A DNA stretch of 64,000 bases from NCBI RefSeq assembly GCF_902506425.1, contig NZ_LR732469.1:995001-1059000 (forward strand). The letters run 5' to 3'. The DNA comes from Novosphingobium sp. 9U. Its GTDB lineage: Bacteria; Pseudomonadota; Alphaproteobacteria; Sphingomonadales; Sphingomonadaceae. Shown here piece after piece: positions 8,409 to 15,848 of the stretch (position 1 is its first letter; each line of letters opens with the position of its first letter). Made by a program: the position numbers and the translations under genes. Under the pieces are notes generated by a model that made no database searches, was not told the DNA's origin, and saw only the letters and a list, made by a program, of their open reading frames with translations.

Positions 8409-9326
8409 ATGCGCGAGCCGGGGCCGCGCGGAGTGCAACGAACTACGGCAGATCCCCTCGAAACCTTCTTGAACATGCTGTCGGCCGAGCGTGGGGCCTC
8501 GCGCAACACCCTCGACGCTTACCGCCGCGATCTCGCCGCGGCACGCGAGGCGATCGGCGACCCGGCTCTGGCCGACGGCACAGCCTTGGCGACATTGGGT
8601 GAAGCATGGTCGAACCTCGCCGCGTCCAGCCTGGCACGGCGATGCTCGGCGCTGCGACAGTTCTACGGGTTCCTGGTCGACGAGGGTCTGCGGGAGGACG
8701 ATCCCTCCAGTGCGCTGCCGCGGCCAAGCACGCGACGCCCGCTGCCGCGGCTGCTCGGCCATGAGGAAGTCGCGCGGTTCTTCGCGCGCTCGGAGCTGGA
8801 GGCCGAGGGAGATCGGCCCGATGCAGTGCGCCTGCTGTGCCAGCTGGAACTGCTCTATGGCTCAGGCCTGCGCGCCAGCGAACTGGTATCCTTGCCGTTG
8901 AATGCCGTCCCGCGCGACGCGCCGTTCCTGCATGTCAGCGGGAAGGGAGGCCAGCAGCGGATGGTGCCGGTGAGCACGCGCGCGCGCCAGGCGCTCAGCC
9001 GCTGGCTGCCCTTGCGCCTGGGCGACTCCCGCTTCGTATTTCCGTCGCGAGGTGCGGCGGGCCACATGACGCGTGTTCGCCTATTCCAGCTCTTGCGCGA
9101 TCTCGCCGTGCGGGCGGACATCGACCCGACCCGCGTCTCGCCTCACGTGCTGCGCCATGCCTTCGCGACGCATCTGCTGGAAGGTGGCGCTGACTTGCGC
9201 GTGCTGCAAACGTTGCTCGGGCATGCGGACATCGCCACGACCCAGATCTACACGCATGTGGAGAGCTCGCGCCTGGTGGCGCTGGTCAACAGCCGTCATC
9301 CCCTGGCGAGACCTGCCTCCTCCTAG
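8409..9326 (+). CDS. xerD: Tyrosine recombinase XerC/XerD
   Basis: A 305-aa site-specific recombinase. The catalytic residues are all present and correctly spaced: Arg155 (GSGLRASEL), Lys179 (SGKGGQQR), His246 and Arg249 (HVLRHAFATHLL), His272 (LLGHADIATTQ) and nucleophile Tyr281 (YTHVESSRL). The N-terminal SAM-like DNA-binding domain covers roughly residues 15-95. XerC and XerD together resolve chromosome dimers at dif near FtsK. Length and the conserved C-terminus fit chromosomal Xer proteins rather than phage integrases. Whether it is XerC or XerD is not certain. ATG 8409 follows the upstream stop by two bases. Confidence 0.88.
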   Translation: MREPGPRGVQRTTADPLETFLNMLSAERGASRNTLDAYRRDLAAAREAIGDPALADGTALATLGEAWSNLAASSLARRCSALRQFYGFLVDEGLREDDPSSALPRPSTRRPLPRLLGHEEVARFFARSELEAEGDRPDAVRLLCQLELLYGSGLRASELVSLPLNAVPRDAPFLHVSGKGGQQRMVPVSTRARQALSRWLPLRLGDSRFVFPSRGAAGHMTRVRLFQLLRDLAVRADIDPTRVSPHVLRHAFATHLLEGGADLRVLQTLLGHADIATTQIYTHVESSRLVALVNSRHPLARPASS

Positions 9327-9390
9327 CCGAACGGGAACAAGGCACGCGCGGTGCCGTTCACCCGCGCAAGGCTTCGCGAAAGGGAGAAAG

Positions 9391-10884
9391 ATGGCCGCCA
9401 AGCGCCACAGGATTGCACTCAAGTCTGCCGCCGCCGTGGCGGGCGCGTTGGTTGCCGGCGTAGCGGGCTTCGGGATTGAACCCGTCCGGGCCGCGGTGGA
9501 GAGTGCCGCCCAAGCCATCTCGCCGGCCGACAAGGCGCAGGGCGCCAAGGCGCACCCGGAGCTGGTGGCAGAATTCGGCGGCAAGCTCTCGGGCCCGCAG
9601 GCGAGTTATGTCGAGGGCGTCGGCAAGACTATCGCGCTGCAATCGGGACTGGGCAACGCCCGCAGCGACTTCACAGTCACTCTGCTGAACTCATCGGTGA
9701 ACAACGCTTTCGCGATCCCCGGCGGCTACGTCTACGTGACGCGGCAGCTCACCGCGCTGATGAACAACGAAGCGGAATTGGCCGGAGTTCTAGGCCACGA
9801 AGTCGGCCACGTCGCTGCGCGACACTCGGCCAAGCGCCAGCAGGCCGCGACTCGCAACTCAGTCCTGGGCGCGCTCGGGTCGGTTCTGGCCGGGGCCGTT
9901 TTGGGCGACAGCGGCTTCGGGCGCCTGGGTCAGCAGGTCTTCTCCCAAGGCTCTCAGCTGCTGACACTCAAGTTTTCGCGCACTCAGGAACTGGAGGCGG
10001 ACAATCTCGGCATCACGTATTTGCGCCGAGCCGGCTATGATCCGCGCGCGATGGCGACGGTGCTGGAGAGCCTGGCGCGGCAGAACGCGCTCGATTCGCA
10101 GCTGCGTGGCAGCGGAGCGGAAGTGCCGCAATGGGCTTCGACGCACCCCGATCCGGCCTCTCGCGTGCGCACGGCCCTGACACGCGCGGGCGCCGGCGCC
10201 ACCGGGCTAACTAATCGCGACAAGTTCCTCGCCGGGATCGACGGGCTCACCTACGACGACGATCCGCATCAGGGCCTCGTCGAAGGCCGCAAGTTCACGC
10301 ACCCCGACTTGCGTGTCAGCTTCGAGGCGCCGGACGGCTTCTATCTGGTGAACAGCACGAAGTCGGTCTCGATCAGCGGACAATCGGGCAAGGCGGAGTT
10401 CGGTTCGGCCGCGTTCGATGGTAATCTCGACCGCTATGTGGCCAGCGTCTTTGCCGGACTGACGAGTTCTAACTCGGCGCAAGTCAGCCCGCAGACGCTG
10501 GAGAGTGCGACCGTCAACGGCATACCGGCGCGCTATGGCGTCGCTCGCGCGCAGACGAGTAGCGGAACAGTCGACGTCACCGTGTTCGCCTACGACTTCG
10601 GCGGCGGCAAGGCGTACCACTTTTCGGCCATCACCCAGGCGGGCAATGCCGGCGTGTTCAATTCCATGTTCCGCTCGGTCAGGCGCATATCGACGGCCGA
10701 GGCGGGAGCCGTGAAGCCGCGGCGCCTGGCCGTGGTGACTGTGAAGGCTGGCGACACTGTCCAGTCGCTCGCCGCGCGCATGGCGTATCGTGACGCTCCG
10801 GTCGACCGGTTCCTGGTCCTGAACGGCTTGCAGCCCGATGCGCGGCTTACGCCGGGGCAGAAGATCAAGATCGTGACGTATTGA
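9391..10884 (+). CDS. Exported M48-family metalloprotease with LysM-like tail
   Basis: A 497-aa exported protein from ATG 9391 (AGGGAGAAAG just upstream). The N-terminus is a basic/hydrophobic signal region (about residues 5-34). The M48 protease domain has zinc motif HEVGH at residues 136-140 within GVLGHEVGHVAARHSAKRQ and the third ligand in SRTQELEADNLGI. A middle domain of about 200 residues follows, and residues ~448-497 (VTVKAGDTVQSLAARM ... LTPGQKIKIV) resemble a LysM carbohydrate-binding module. This combines a BepA-like periplasmic protease with a peptidoglycan-binding element and suggests envelope quality control. It is followed by a strong hairpin. Confidence 0.88.
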   Translation: MAAKRHRIALKSAAAVAGALVAGVAGFGIEPVRAAVESAAQAISPADKAQGAKAHPELVAEFGGKLSGPQASYVEGVGKTIALQSGLGNARSDFTVTLLNSSVNNAFAIPGGYVYVTRQLTALMNNEAELAGVLGHEVGHVAARHSAKRQQAATRNSVLGALGSVLAGAVLGDSGFGRLGQQVFSQGSQLLTLKFSRTQELEADNLGITYLRRAGYDPRAMATVLESLARQNALDSQLRGSGAEVPQWASTHPDPASRVRTALTRAGAGATGLTNRDKFLAGIDGLTYDDDPHQGLVEGRKFTHPDLRVSFEAPDGFYLVNSTKSVSISGQSGKAEFGSAAFDGNLDRYVASVFAGLTSSNSAQVSPQTLESATVNGIPARYGVARAQTSSGTVDVTVFAYDFGGGKAYHFSAITQAGNAGVFNSMFRSVRRISTAEAGAVKPRRLAVVTVKAGDTVQSLAARMAYRDAPVDRFLVLNGLQPDARLTPGQKIKIVTY

Positions 10885-10902
10885 TCTGCGTTGGACACAA
10901 GA

Positions 10903-10932
10903 AAAGGGCGGCGAGATTCCCCGCCGCCCTTT
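10903..10932. terminator. Bidirectional terminator between M48 protease and pilin gene
   Basis: Perfect 11-bp arms AAAGGGCGGCG (10903-10913) and CGCCGCCCTTT (10922-10932) enclose an 8-base loop, with T-rich sequence to the right and A-rich sequence to the left. It can terminate the plus-strand protease gene and the minus-strand Flp pilin gene that ends at 10955. Confidence 0.85.
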
Positions 10933-10954
10933 ATCTTTTCAACTAAGCTGAAGC

Positions 10955-11128
10955 TTAGCCGTTCTTCGCCTGCAGCGTCGACGAGGTCTTCGTGAACGTC
11001 GAGGTCAGCGACGAACCGAGGCCAGCCATCGCGGTGATCGCGGCAACGGCGATGAGAGCGGCGATCAGGCCGTACTCGATGGCGGTCGCACCCTTTTCGT
11101 CGCGGCGGAACTTGTTGATGAACTTCAT
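10955..11128 (-). CDS. Flp/Fap-type pilin, 57 aa
   Basis: A complete 57-residue prepilin. A short basic leader (MKFINKFRRDEKG) ends in Gly, and the mature start is ATAIEYGLIAALIAVAAI. This is the type IVb Flp signature, with cleavage after Gly13 and the conserved Glu/Tyr pair. The rest is a hydrophobic helix followed by a Ser/Thr-rich tail. Flp subunits are matured by a TadV/CpaA prepilin peptidase and assembled by the Tad machinery for surface attachment. No tad/cpa machinery lies in this window. A second pilin gene lies 99 bp upstream in the same direction. Confidence 0.88.
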   Translation of the reverse strand: MKFINKFRRDEKGATAIEYGLIAALIAVAAITAMAGLGSSLTSTFTKTSSTLQAKNG

Positions 11129-11227
11129 GTGCAGTCTCCTGGGATCTGATGTCTCTAGTGTACCCGGTCCGTTCAGCGCCTGCCCCCCGGACGACTTACT
11201 GATTACGAGTGAAACCTGAAAATATGT

Positions 11228-11416
11228 TTAATTGGTCTGCTGAGCTTTGGCGGCTTCTGTATTTACATGCGTCCACATTTTCAGTGTCTCACTGGCCACT
11301 CCGCTGATCGCCAACATGATGCCAAAGACGATGATGCCCAGGATAATGCCATACTCGACGGCCGAAGTGCCCCGTCGGTCACGAAGCAAGCGCTTGTAAA
11401 ACCCTGATTTCCGCAT
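11228..11416 (-). CDS. Second Flp family type IVb pilin, 62 aa
   Basis: A 62-aa prepilin. The basic leader KSGFYKRLLRDRRG is followed by TSAVEYGIILGIIVFGIMLA, matching the Flp cleavage site and hydrophobic spine, with the Glu-Tyr pair present. Its polar tail (MWTHVNTEAAKAQQTN) differs from that of the downstream pilin, so this is a divergent paralogue rather than a recent copy. It may be a minor subunit. Its promoter must lie in the short gap facing the mutT remnant. Confidence 0.85.
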   Translation of the reverse strand: MRKSGFYKRLLRDRRGTSAVEYGIILGIIVFGIMLAISGVASETLKMWTHVNTEAAKAQQTN

Positions 11417-11463
11417 TGCCCGCCTCGAAACTTCCCCAATTTGCCACAGGATGCCATGGCAGC

Positions 11464-11936
11464 GTGAAGACTCCCTTAAGGACTTTCTCCGCCTCTGAGG
11501 CCGGCCCAGCGCCGATCTGGGTTGTTGCGGTCGCTTTGGTTAATTCCGAGTGTAAGGTGCTGATGCAGCGGCGCCCTGGCGAGAGCGCGCACGGAGGTCT
11601 TTGGGAGTTTCCAGGCGGCAAGCTGGAAGCCGGTGAATCGCCTCAGATTGCAGGCGTGCGCGAACTGGCCGAAGAACTGGGCGTGATCGTCTCGCCTGGG
11701 GACTTGGTGCCGATCAGCTTCGCTGTGGGAGAGACGGCAGGCTCAGGGGCAGGGGCCAAGCGCCCACTGACCATCCTGCTCCATGCTTGCCGCACGTGGC
11801 AGGCACCCCGCAACCGTATGCTGCCAGTGAATTGGGCTGGTACGATATCGATGCGCTGCCGAGCCTGGACATGCCGCCGCTCGATTACCCGCTGGCAGAC
11901 GCCTTGCGCAGGTTCTTCGGCTCCGCCGCGATCTGA
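11464..11936 (+). pseudogene. mutT: mutT-like Nudix hydrolase broken by a single-base frameshift
   Basis: The first part reads as a MutT (8-oxo-dGTP diphosphatase) domain. It has a perfect Nudix box GX5EX7REUXEEXGU beginning GGKLEAGE and containing RELAEELGV, preceded by APIWVVAVALVNSECKVLM. After RTWQ the frame becomes nonsense. Adding one G near 11800-11805 (GGC becoming GGGC) restores the expected end TPQPYAASELGWYDIDALPSL and LDMPPLDYPLADALRRFF, with a stop at 11934-11936 and a normal 157-aa length. The uninterrupted frame would instead run on to 12225 as non-homologous sequence. It is either a real inactivating deletion or a sequencing error. GTG 11464 is the best start; TTG 11416 is also possible. 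Confidence 0.85.
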
Positions 11937-12060
11937 TCCGGGCCTGCCCGGCGCGCCGGACGGGCAGCGCTACCATGTCCCGGTCGGGAAAGCAGTGGGA
12001 AGCGGGTACACGACCGCCAGCGACGCGCTGCCTGACGGCATCGCTCCCCCGCCTTCCCAA

Positions 12061-12082
12061 TCCCTACCCGCCGGGGAGGGGA
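12061..12082. repeat. Imperfect intergenic palindrome, possible decayed repeat copy
   Basis: TCCCTACCC (12061-12069) can pair with GGGAGGGGA (12074-12082) with one mismatch and one wobble. Its CT-rich left and GA-rich right arm style resembles the palindromes at 37762-37785 and 54499-54632, so it may be a degraded member of the same dispersed family. Confidence 0.35.
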
Positions 12083-12218
12083 GATGCGTGCGCCTTCCAA
12101 CAGGTGACAGCTTGGTTGCGGAGGGGCGAACTGATCGTCAACGCCACGACACGCAGCCTGCCGCTTTTCGCAACCACGCTGCTCAGCATGGCCTCAAACG
12201 GCATAAGCCACAAACCTG

Positions 12219-12241
12219 TTGCTAATGAAAACGAGTCGCAA
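12219..12241. promoter_or_regulatory. Possible iron-regulator (Fur-type) site upstream of siderophore receptor
   Basis: A 23-bp stretch begins TTGCTAATGA and ends CGCAA, with matching TTGC/GCAA ends and an A-rich centre. It lies 43 bp before the receptor start in the only AT-rich part of the intergenic region. Inner symmetry is poor, so this is a candidate only. The expectation of iron control comes from the gene family. Confidence 0.3.
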
Positions 12242-12283
12242 TATCAGTTGCGGCGTTCATTTGGAACTTAGGGGCTTATCGTC

Positions 12284-14695
12284 ATGGCATCGTCTGCAGC
12301 GGCCGCGCGCCGCACATTCCTCGCGCTCTCCTGCATCGCACCGGCATTCGCGAGCCCGGCTCATGCGCAGCAAGCAGAGCGTGCGCTCGGCGGCGTAACC
12401 GTGACGGACAGCGCGATCGTCGAGGAGCCGGGCCGAAAGCTCGAAAGTCCAAAGCGGACCCGCCCAGTGCGCGACACGCCGCAGACGATCACCGTACTCT
12501 CCAGCCAGGTTATCGAGCAGCAGAACCTGTTGACCTTGCGAGACGTGCTGTCGACGGTGCCCGGCATCACCTTCGGCGCGGGCGAGGGCGGTACCGGGCC
12601 GGGCGACAACATCACCTTTCGCGGCTACAGCGCCAGCAACGACATCACCATCGATGGCGTGCGCGATAGCGCGCAGATCACCCGCACCGACTCCTTCAAC
12701 CTGGATCAGGTCGAAGTGACGAACGGCGCCAATTCGGTGATCTCCGGCTCCGGCTCCACGGGGGGCAACATCAACATCGTCACCAAGCGACCGAAGGCCG
12801 CCGACGCTTATGTCGCGTCGGCAGGCGTGGGCACCGACAACTATTACCGGGCTACGGTGGACCTCAACAGGCGGGTCAGCGACCTGGTCGCGTTTCGCCT
12901 CAATGCCATGTGGCACCGCAACGACGTGCCCGGCCGCGATGTCGAGGACTACAAGCGCTGGGGCGTCGCGCCGTCAGTCACCATCGGGATCGACAGCCCG
13001 ACGCAACTGACCCTGCAGTACTGGCACCAGGAAGATGACAATATCCCTCAGTATGGCGTGCCATACTATGGCGGAACCGTGCCCGGCGTGCACCGCAGCG
13101 ACTACTTCGGCTACCGCAACGTCGACAAGCAGAGGATCAACGTCGACCAGTTCACCGGTATCTTCGAGCATGCCTTTAGCGACGCGGTCTCGGTCCGCAA
13201 TCTTGCGCGCTGGCAGGATACCCGTCAGCTCACGCAAGTGGATCCGCCGCAGGGGACCTACTGCCTGGCGTCGACCAGCCTTACGCCAACCGGAGCCGCT
13301 TGTACGGTCAACCTGGGCACGACTGCCGCGCCGATCAACGCGACCGTGCCGGCCGGCTATTACTACCCTACCGGTCCGCGCGGGACGACACGTGATACCC
13401 GCAACCAGTTGCTGTTCGACCAAGTGGACCTGAAGGCCGTGTTCAACACCAGCGCGGTGGAGCACACCATCGATCTGGGTGGCGCGGTGACCTGGGAGAA
13501 GTACAACCTCGACAACGGCAACGTGCTTCGCAATCCGGATGGCACCGCCGCCTTCGCGCGCTTGCCGCTGATCAATATCGATAATCCCGGCGGAGTGATC
13601 ATCGGCCCGGCAAGCGCCTTCTTCACGTACGGCAGCAATGTCTACACTGGCCCGATCAACTTTATCCGTACCGGCCACACCGTAGGCGAGCAGACCAACG
13701 TCGCTGGCTATCTGTTCGATACGATGAAGCTGGGCAAGTTCGAGCTGAGCGCCGGCGCGCGGGTGGAGCGTAACGTCGGCACCAGCCGCGCCGACACGAT
13801 CTCCGCCACACCCGCGACCCTGGGCCAGGTCACCACCGGTATCGTAGCCCGCAACGCCGACACGCTGTTCTCGTACCGTGTGGGGCTGAACTACAAGCCC
13901 ATCGAGGCGGTCAGCCTCTACGTCGCCTATGGCAACTCGCAGACGCCCTCGAAGAACTCTGTCAACGGATCGTGCACCGCTGACACGCCGGGCGTGGTGA
14001 ACACGACTTGCAACATCAACCCGGAGACGGCGAAGAATTACGAAGTCGGCGCCAAGGCGGAGCTGTTCAACGGTGGCCTGCTGCTCACCGCATCGGCCTT
14101 CCGCAACGAGCGCGACAAGTATGCGGTCGTGTCGGGAGATCCGACCGTGCCGAACCAGCAACTGGACGGCAAGTCACGCGTCGACGGCATCGCGCTGGGT
14201 GCTTCGGGCACGATCACGTCGGCCTGGACGATCACGGCCAATTACACGTACCTGAAGGCCAAGCTGATCCAGTCGGTGTCGGACTTCTGCCTCGCCAACC
14301 CCGGCGCGCAGACGACCAATCCGGTGCGCACCTGCACCAACACGGCCGCCAATCCGAACCCGGGAGCAGGACAGTTCCTTCCGCAGACGCCGAAGCATTC
14401 GGGAAGCCTGTTCACCACCTATCGCCTGCCGTTCGGCCTGACGGTCGGATACGGGCTGACGTATCAAGGTGGCTTCCTGCTCAGCGCCGCGACACCGACG
14501 ACGGAAGCGATCCGGTCGGAGGACTTCCTGATCCACCAAGGTTATTTGGCTTACGACTTCAGCCCGAACTTCTCGGCGCAGCTCAACGTGAAGAACATCG
14601 GCGACAAGCTGTACTACACGCGCATCCGCAACAACGGTTGGGCGACCCCCGGCGACGCGCGCTCGGCGGTGCTGACGCTGACTGCGCGTATGTAA
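12284..14695 (+). CDS. TonB-dependent siderophore receptor (catecholate/Fiu-like)
   Basis: An 803-aa outer-membrane receptor. The signal peptide (about residues 1-28, ending SPAHAQQ) is followed by a plug domain with DTPQTITVLSSQVIEQQN, LRDVLSTVPGITFGAGEGG, NITFRGYSASNDITIDGVRD and GANSVISGSGSTGGNINIVTK. These blocks are typical of FhuE/Fiu-type siderophore transporters. The C-terminal ~620 residues form the 22-strand barrel, with late blocks AKNYEVGAKAELFNGGLLLT and LNVKNIGDKLYYTRI. It imports ferric siderophores using TonB-ExbBD energy. The chain ends in ARM rather than an aromatic residue, slightly unusual for a barrel. The exact ligand is unknown. Confidence 0.92.
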   Translation: MASSAAAARRTFLALSCIAPAFASPAHAQQAERALGGVTVTDSAIVEEPGRKLESPKRTRPVRDTPQTITVLSSQVIEQQNLLTLRDVLSTVPGITFGAGEGGTGPGDNITFRGYSASNDITIDGVRDSAQITRTDSFNLDQVEVTNGANSVISGSGSTGGNINIVTKRPKAADAYVASAGVGTDNYYRATVDLNRRVSDLVAFRLNAMWHRNDVPGRDVEDYKRWGVAPSVTIGIDSPTQLTLQYWHQEDDNIPQYGVPYYGGTVPGVHRSDYFGYRNVDKQRINVDQFTGIFEHAFSDAVSVRNLARWQDTRQLTQVDPPQGTYCLASTSLTPTGAACTVNLGTTAAPINATVPAGYYYPTGPRGTTRDTRNQLLFDQVDLKAVFNTSAVEHTIDLGGAVTWEKYNLDNGNVLRNPDGTAAFARLPLINIDNPGGVIIGPASAFFTYGSNVYTGPINFIRTGHTVGEQTNVAGYLFDTMKLGKFELSAGARVERNVGTSRADTISATPATLGQVTTGIVARNADTLFSYRVGLNYKPIEAVSLYVAYGNSQTPSKNSVNGSCTADTPGVVNTTCNINPETAKNYEVGAKAELFNGGLLLTASAFRNERDKYAVVSGDPTVPNQQLDGKSRVDGIALGASGTITSAWTITANYTYLKAKLIQSVSDFCLANPGAQTTNPVRTCTNTAANPNPGAGQFLPQTPKHSGSLFTTYRLPFGLTVGYGLTYQGGFLLSAATPTTEAIRSEDFLIHQGYLAYDFSPNFSAQLNVKNIGDKLYYTRIRNNGWATPGDARSAVLTLTARM

Positions 14696-14737
14696 CTAGA
14701 ACTAGCGTGCAGATCGCTGGGTAACGCGCGCAAACGA

Positions 14738-14772
14738 AAAGGGCCGGGCGGTCGATGCCGCGCCGGCCCTTT
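14738..14772. terminator. Bidirectional terminator between receptor and PRC-like gene
   Basis: Arms AAAGGGCCGG (14738-14747) and CCGGCCCTTT (14763-14772) pair perfectly. An inner GCGG/CCGC stem at 14748-14751 and 14758-14761 extends the hairpin with one bulged base. It is flanked by AAAA on the left and TTTC on the right and serves two convergent genes. Confidence 0.85.
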
Positions 14773-14792
14773 CACGTGATCAGGCGTTAGCC

Positions 14793-15434
14793 TTAGTTGC
14801 CGGCGGGCGCGTCCGTGGCAGCCGCCTGCGTGTTGGTGTTCGCCTTGGCATCCGCGCCAGCCGGGGCCGTGGCGGCGCTCTGCGAGGCTGCAGCCACGGC
14901 CGACTTGAACTCAGCTGCGTTCATCGTCAGCGTGAGACTGCCGTCCGCGCCTGCGGTCAGGTACTGCTTGGTGACGGTCACCGGATTGCCATCTGCCAAC
15001 GCCACGGTGACGTTCTCGCCCTCGACCTTCTGCACGGTGCCGACCGCCTGGCCGTCCTTGCTCTTGATCTTGGCATCAGCCACCAGCGCAGTGTCCAGGG
15101 CGCCGGCCGTCTTCGTCTCGGCAGCCGCAACGGCCGCTTCGAGCTGGGCCTTGGTCATGCTGATGACGAGGCCCTTGTCGCTCTTGGCGATGGCGGAGAC
15201 GGGCAGGGTCGCGCGCTTGGTGCCGGTGAACACGACCGCGTTCGTACCATCGAGCTTCTCGATCGAACCCACTTCGCCGCCCTGCGTGTCGAATACCTTG
15301 GCGCCCACGGTAGGCGCAGCAGCGGCGGCCGGAGCGGCAGCGGGTGCAGCGCCGGCGGGCGCAGCCTGGGCGTGAGCGGCCAACGGGGTCATCGACACGG
15401 CTGCGAGCGAAGCGACGATCAGCGATTTCTTCAT
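14793..15434 (-). CDS. Exported protein with two PRC-barrel-like repeats
   Basis: A 213-aa protein with a clear signal peptide (MKKSLIVASLAAVSMTPLAA, cut after AHAQA), an Ala/Pro linker and two homologous segments. The first is VGAKVFDTQGGEVGSIEKLDG with TLPVSAIAKSDKGLVISMTK (about residues 43-110). The second is DAKIKSKDGQAVGTVQKVEG with VTVTKQYLTAGADGSLTLTM (about 121-180). Each looks like a PRC-barrel strand set. The tail is an Ala/Thr/Asn-rich low-complexity stretch. It is probably periplasmic or envelope-associated. The family is common in sphingomonads as I recall, but its role is unknown. Confidence 0.75.
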   Translation of the reverse strand: MKKSLIVASLAAVSMTPLAAHAQAAPAGAAPAAAPAAAAAPTVGAKVFDTQGGEVGSIEKLDGTNAVVFTGTKRATLPVSAIAKSDKGLVISMTKAQLEAAVAAAETKTAGALDTALVADAKIKSKDGQAVGTVQKVEGENVTVALADGNPVTVTKQYLTAGADGSLTLTMNAAEFKSAVAAASQSAATAPAGADAKANTNTQAAATDAPAGN

Positions 15435-15848
15435 TGCGAACTCCTTGGTGAGACGGAAAACTTGGGATCAGTAACGCCGCACCCCGGATGGTGTTCCGAT
15501 CGCGTCAGATCCAGGTGGCGCTGGAGTGGTGCCAGTTGCACTCAGATGTACCCCGGAACGCTTGAGCCTACATGAACAGCTCGTTGTGACGTGCGCAGGA
15601 TAAGTGGAACTGAGTACTTCATCCCGATCACAGGATCTCGAACCAAGCCGCGTGATCATCAGCCAACTTGCACTTAGTTCGCGGACATAGAACCGCTTGA
15701 GGTTTTCTGAGCAAGCAGAATGGCCCGCTTACTCAGATCATCCAAGTTAGGCATTGTCCCATCGGTTGTCCTGGTGTCCCCTCCGCCTTAGGGAGGGAAC
15801 ATAGCTGCTGCTCATTGCTTGTAGCCGCGAGGACCGGGGTGGGATTTT
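15435..15848. other. 414-bp intergenic region before the phospholipase D-like gene
   Basis: Between two divergent genes. No credible ORF, tRNA or conserved RNA was recognised on either strand. It is somewhat AT-richer than the coding DNA and must contain both promoters. One short hairpin (CCCTCC 15778-15783, GGAGGG 15792-15797) lies about 50 bp before the plus-strand start. Confidence 0.6.

Larger units (their letters stand above)
11937..12283. other. 347-bp region between mutT remnant and siderophore receptor gene
   Basis: No convincing gene is seen on either strand. It contains a GC-rich hairpin directly after the mutT stop (CTGCCCG 11944-11950 with CGGGCAG 11961-11967), an imperfect G/C palindrome at 12061-12082, and an AT-richer 80-bp stretch (12200-12283) that should hold the promoter of the receptor gene. 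Confidence 0.6.

Noticed and set aside
8409-9326. Phage or island integrase
   Set aside because: Size, motifs and core neighbours fit chromosomal XerC/D; no att-like repeats, tRNA or phage genes are near.
11416-12225. A single 269-aa Nudix fusion protein
   Set aside because: The sequence after residue ~130 matches nothing and arises from a frameshift; the other frame gives the proper MutT ending.
12974-14161. A 395-codon minus-strand frame inside the siderophore receptor gene
   Set aside because: Antisense to a clear TonB receptor, with no recognisable motif.
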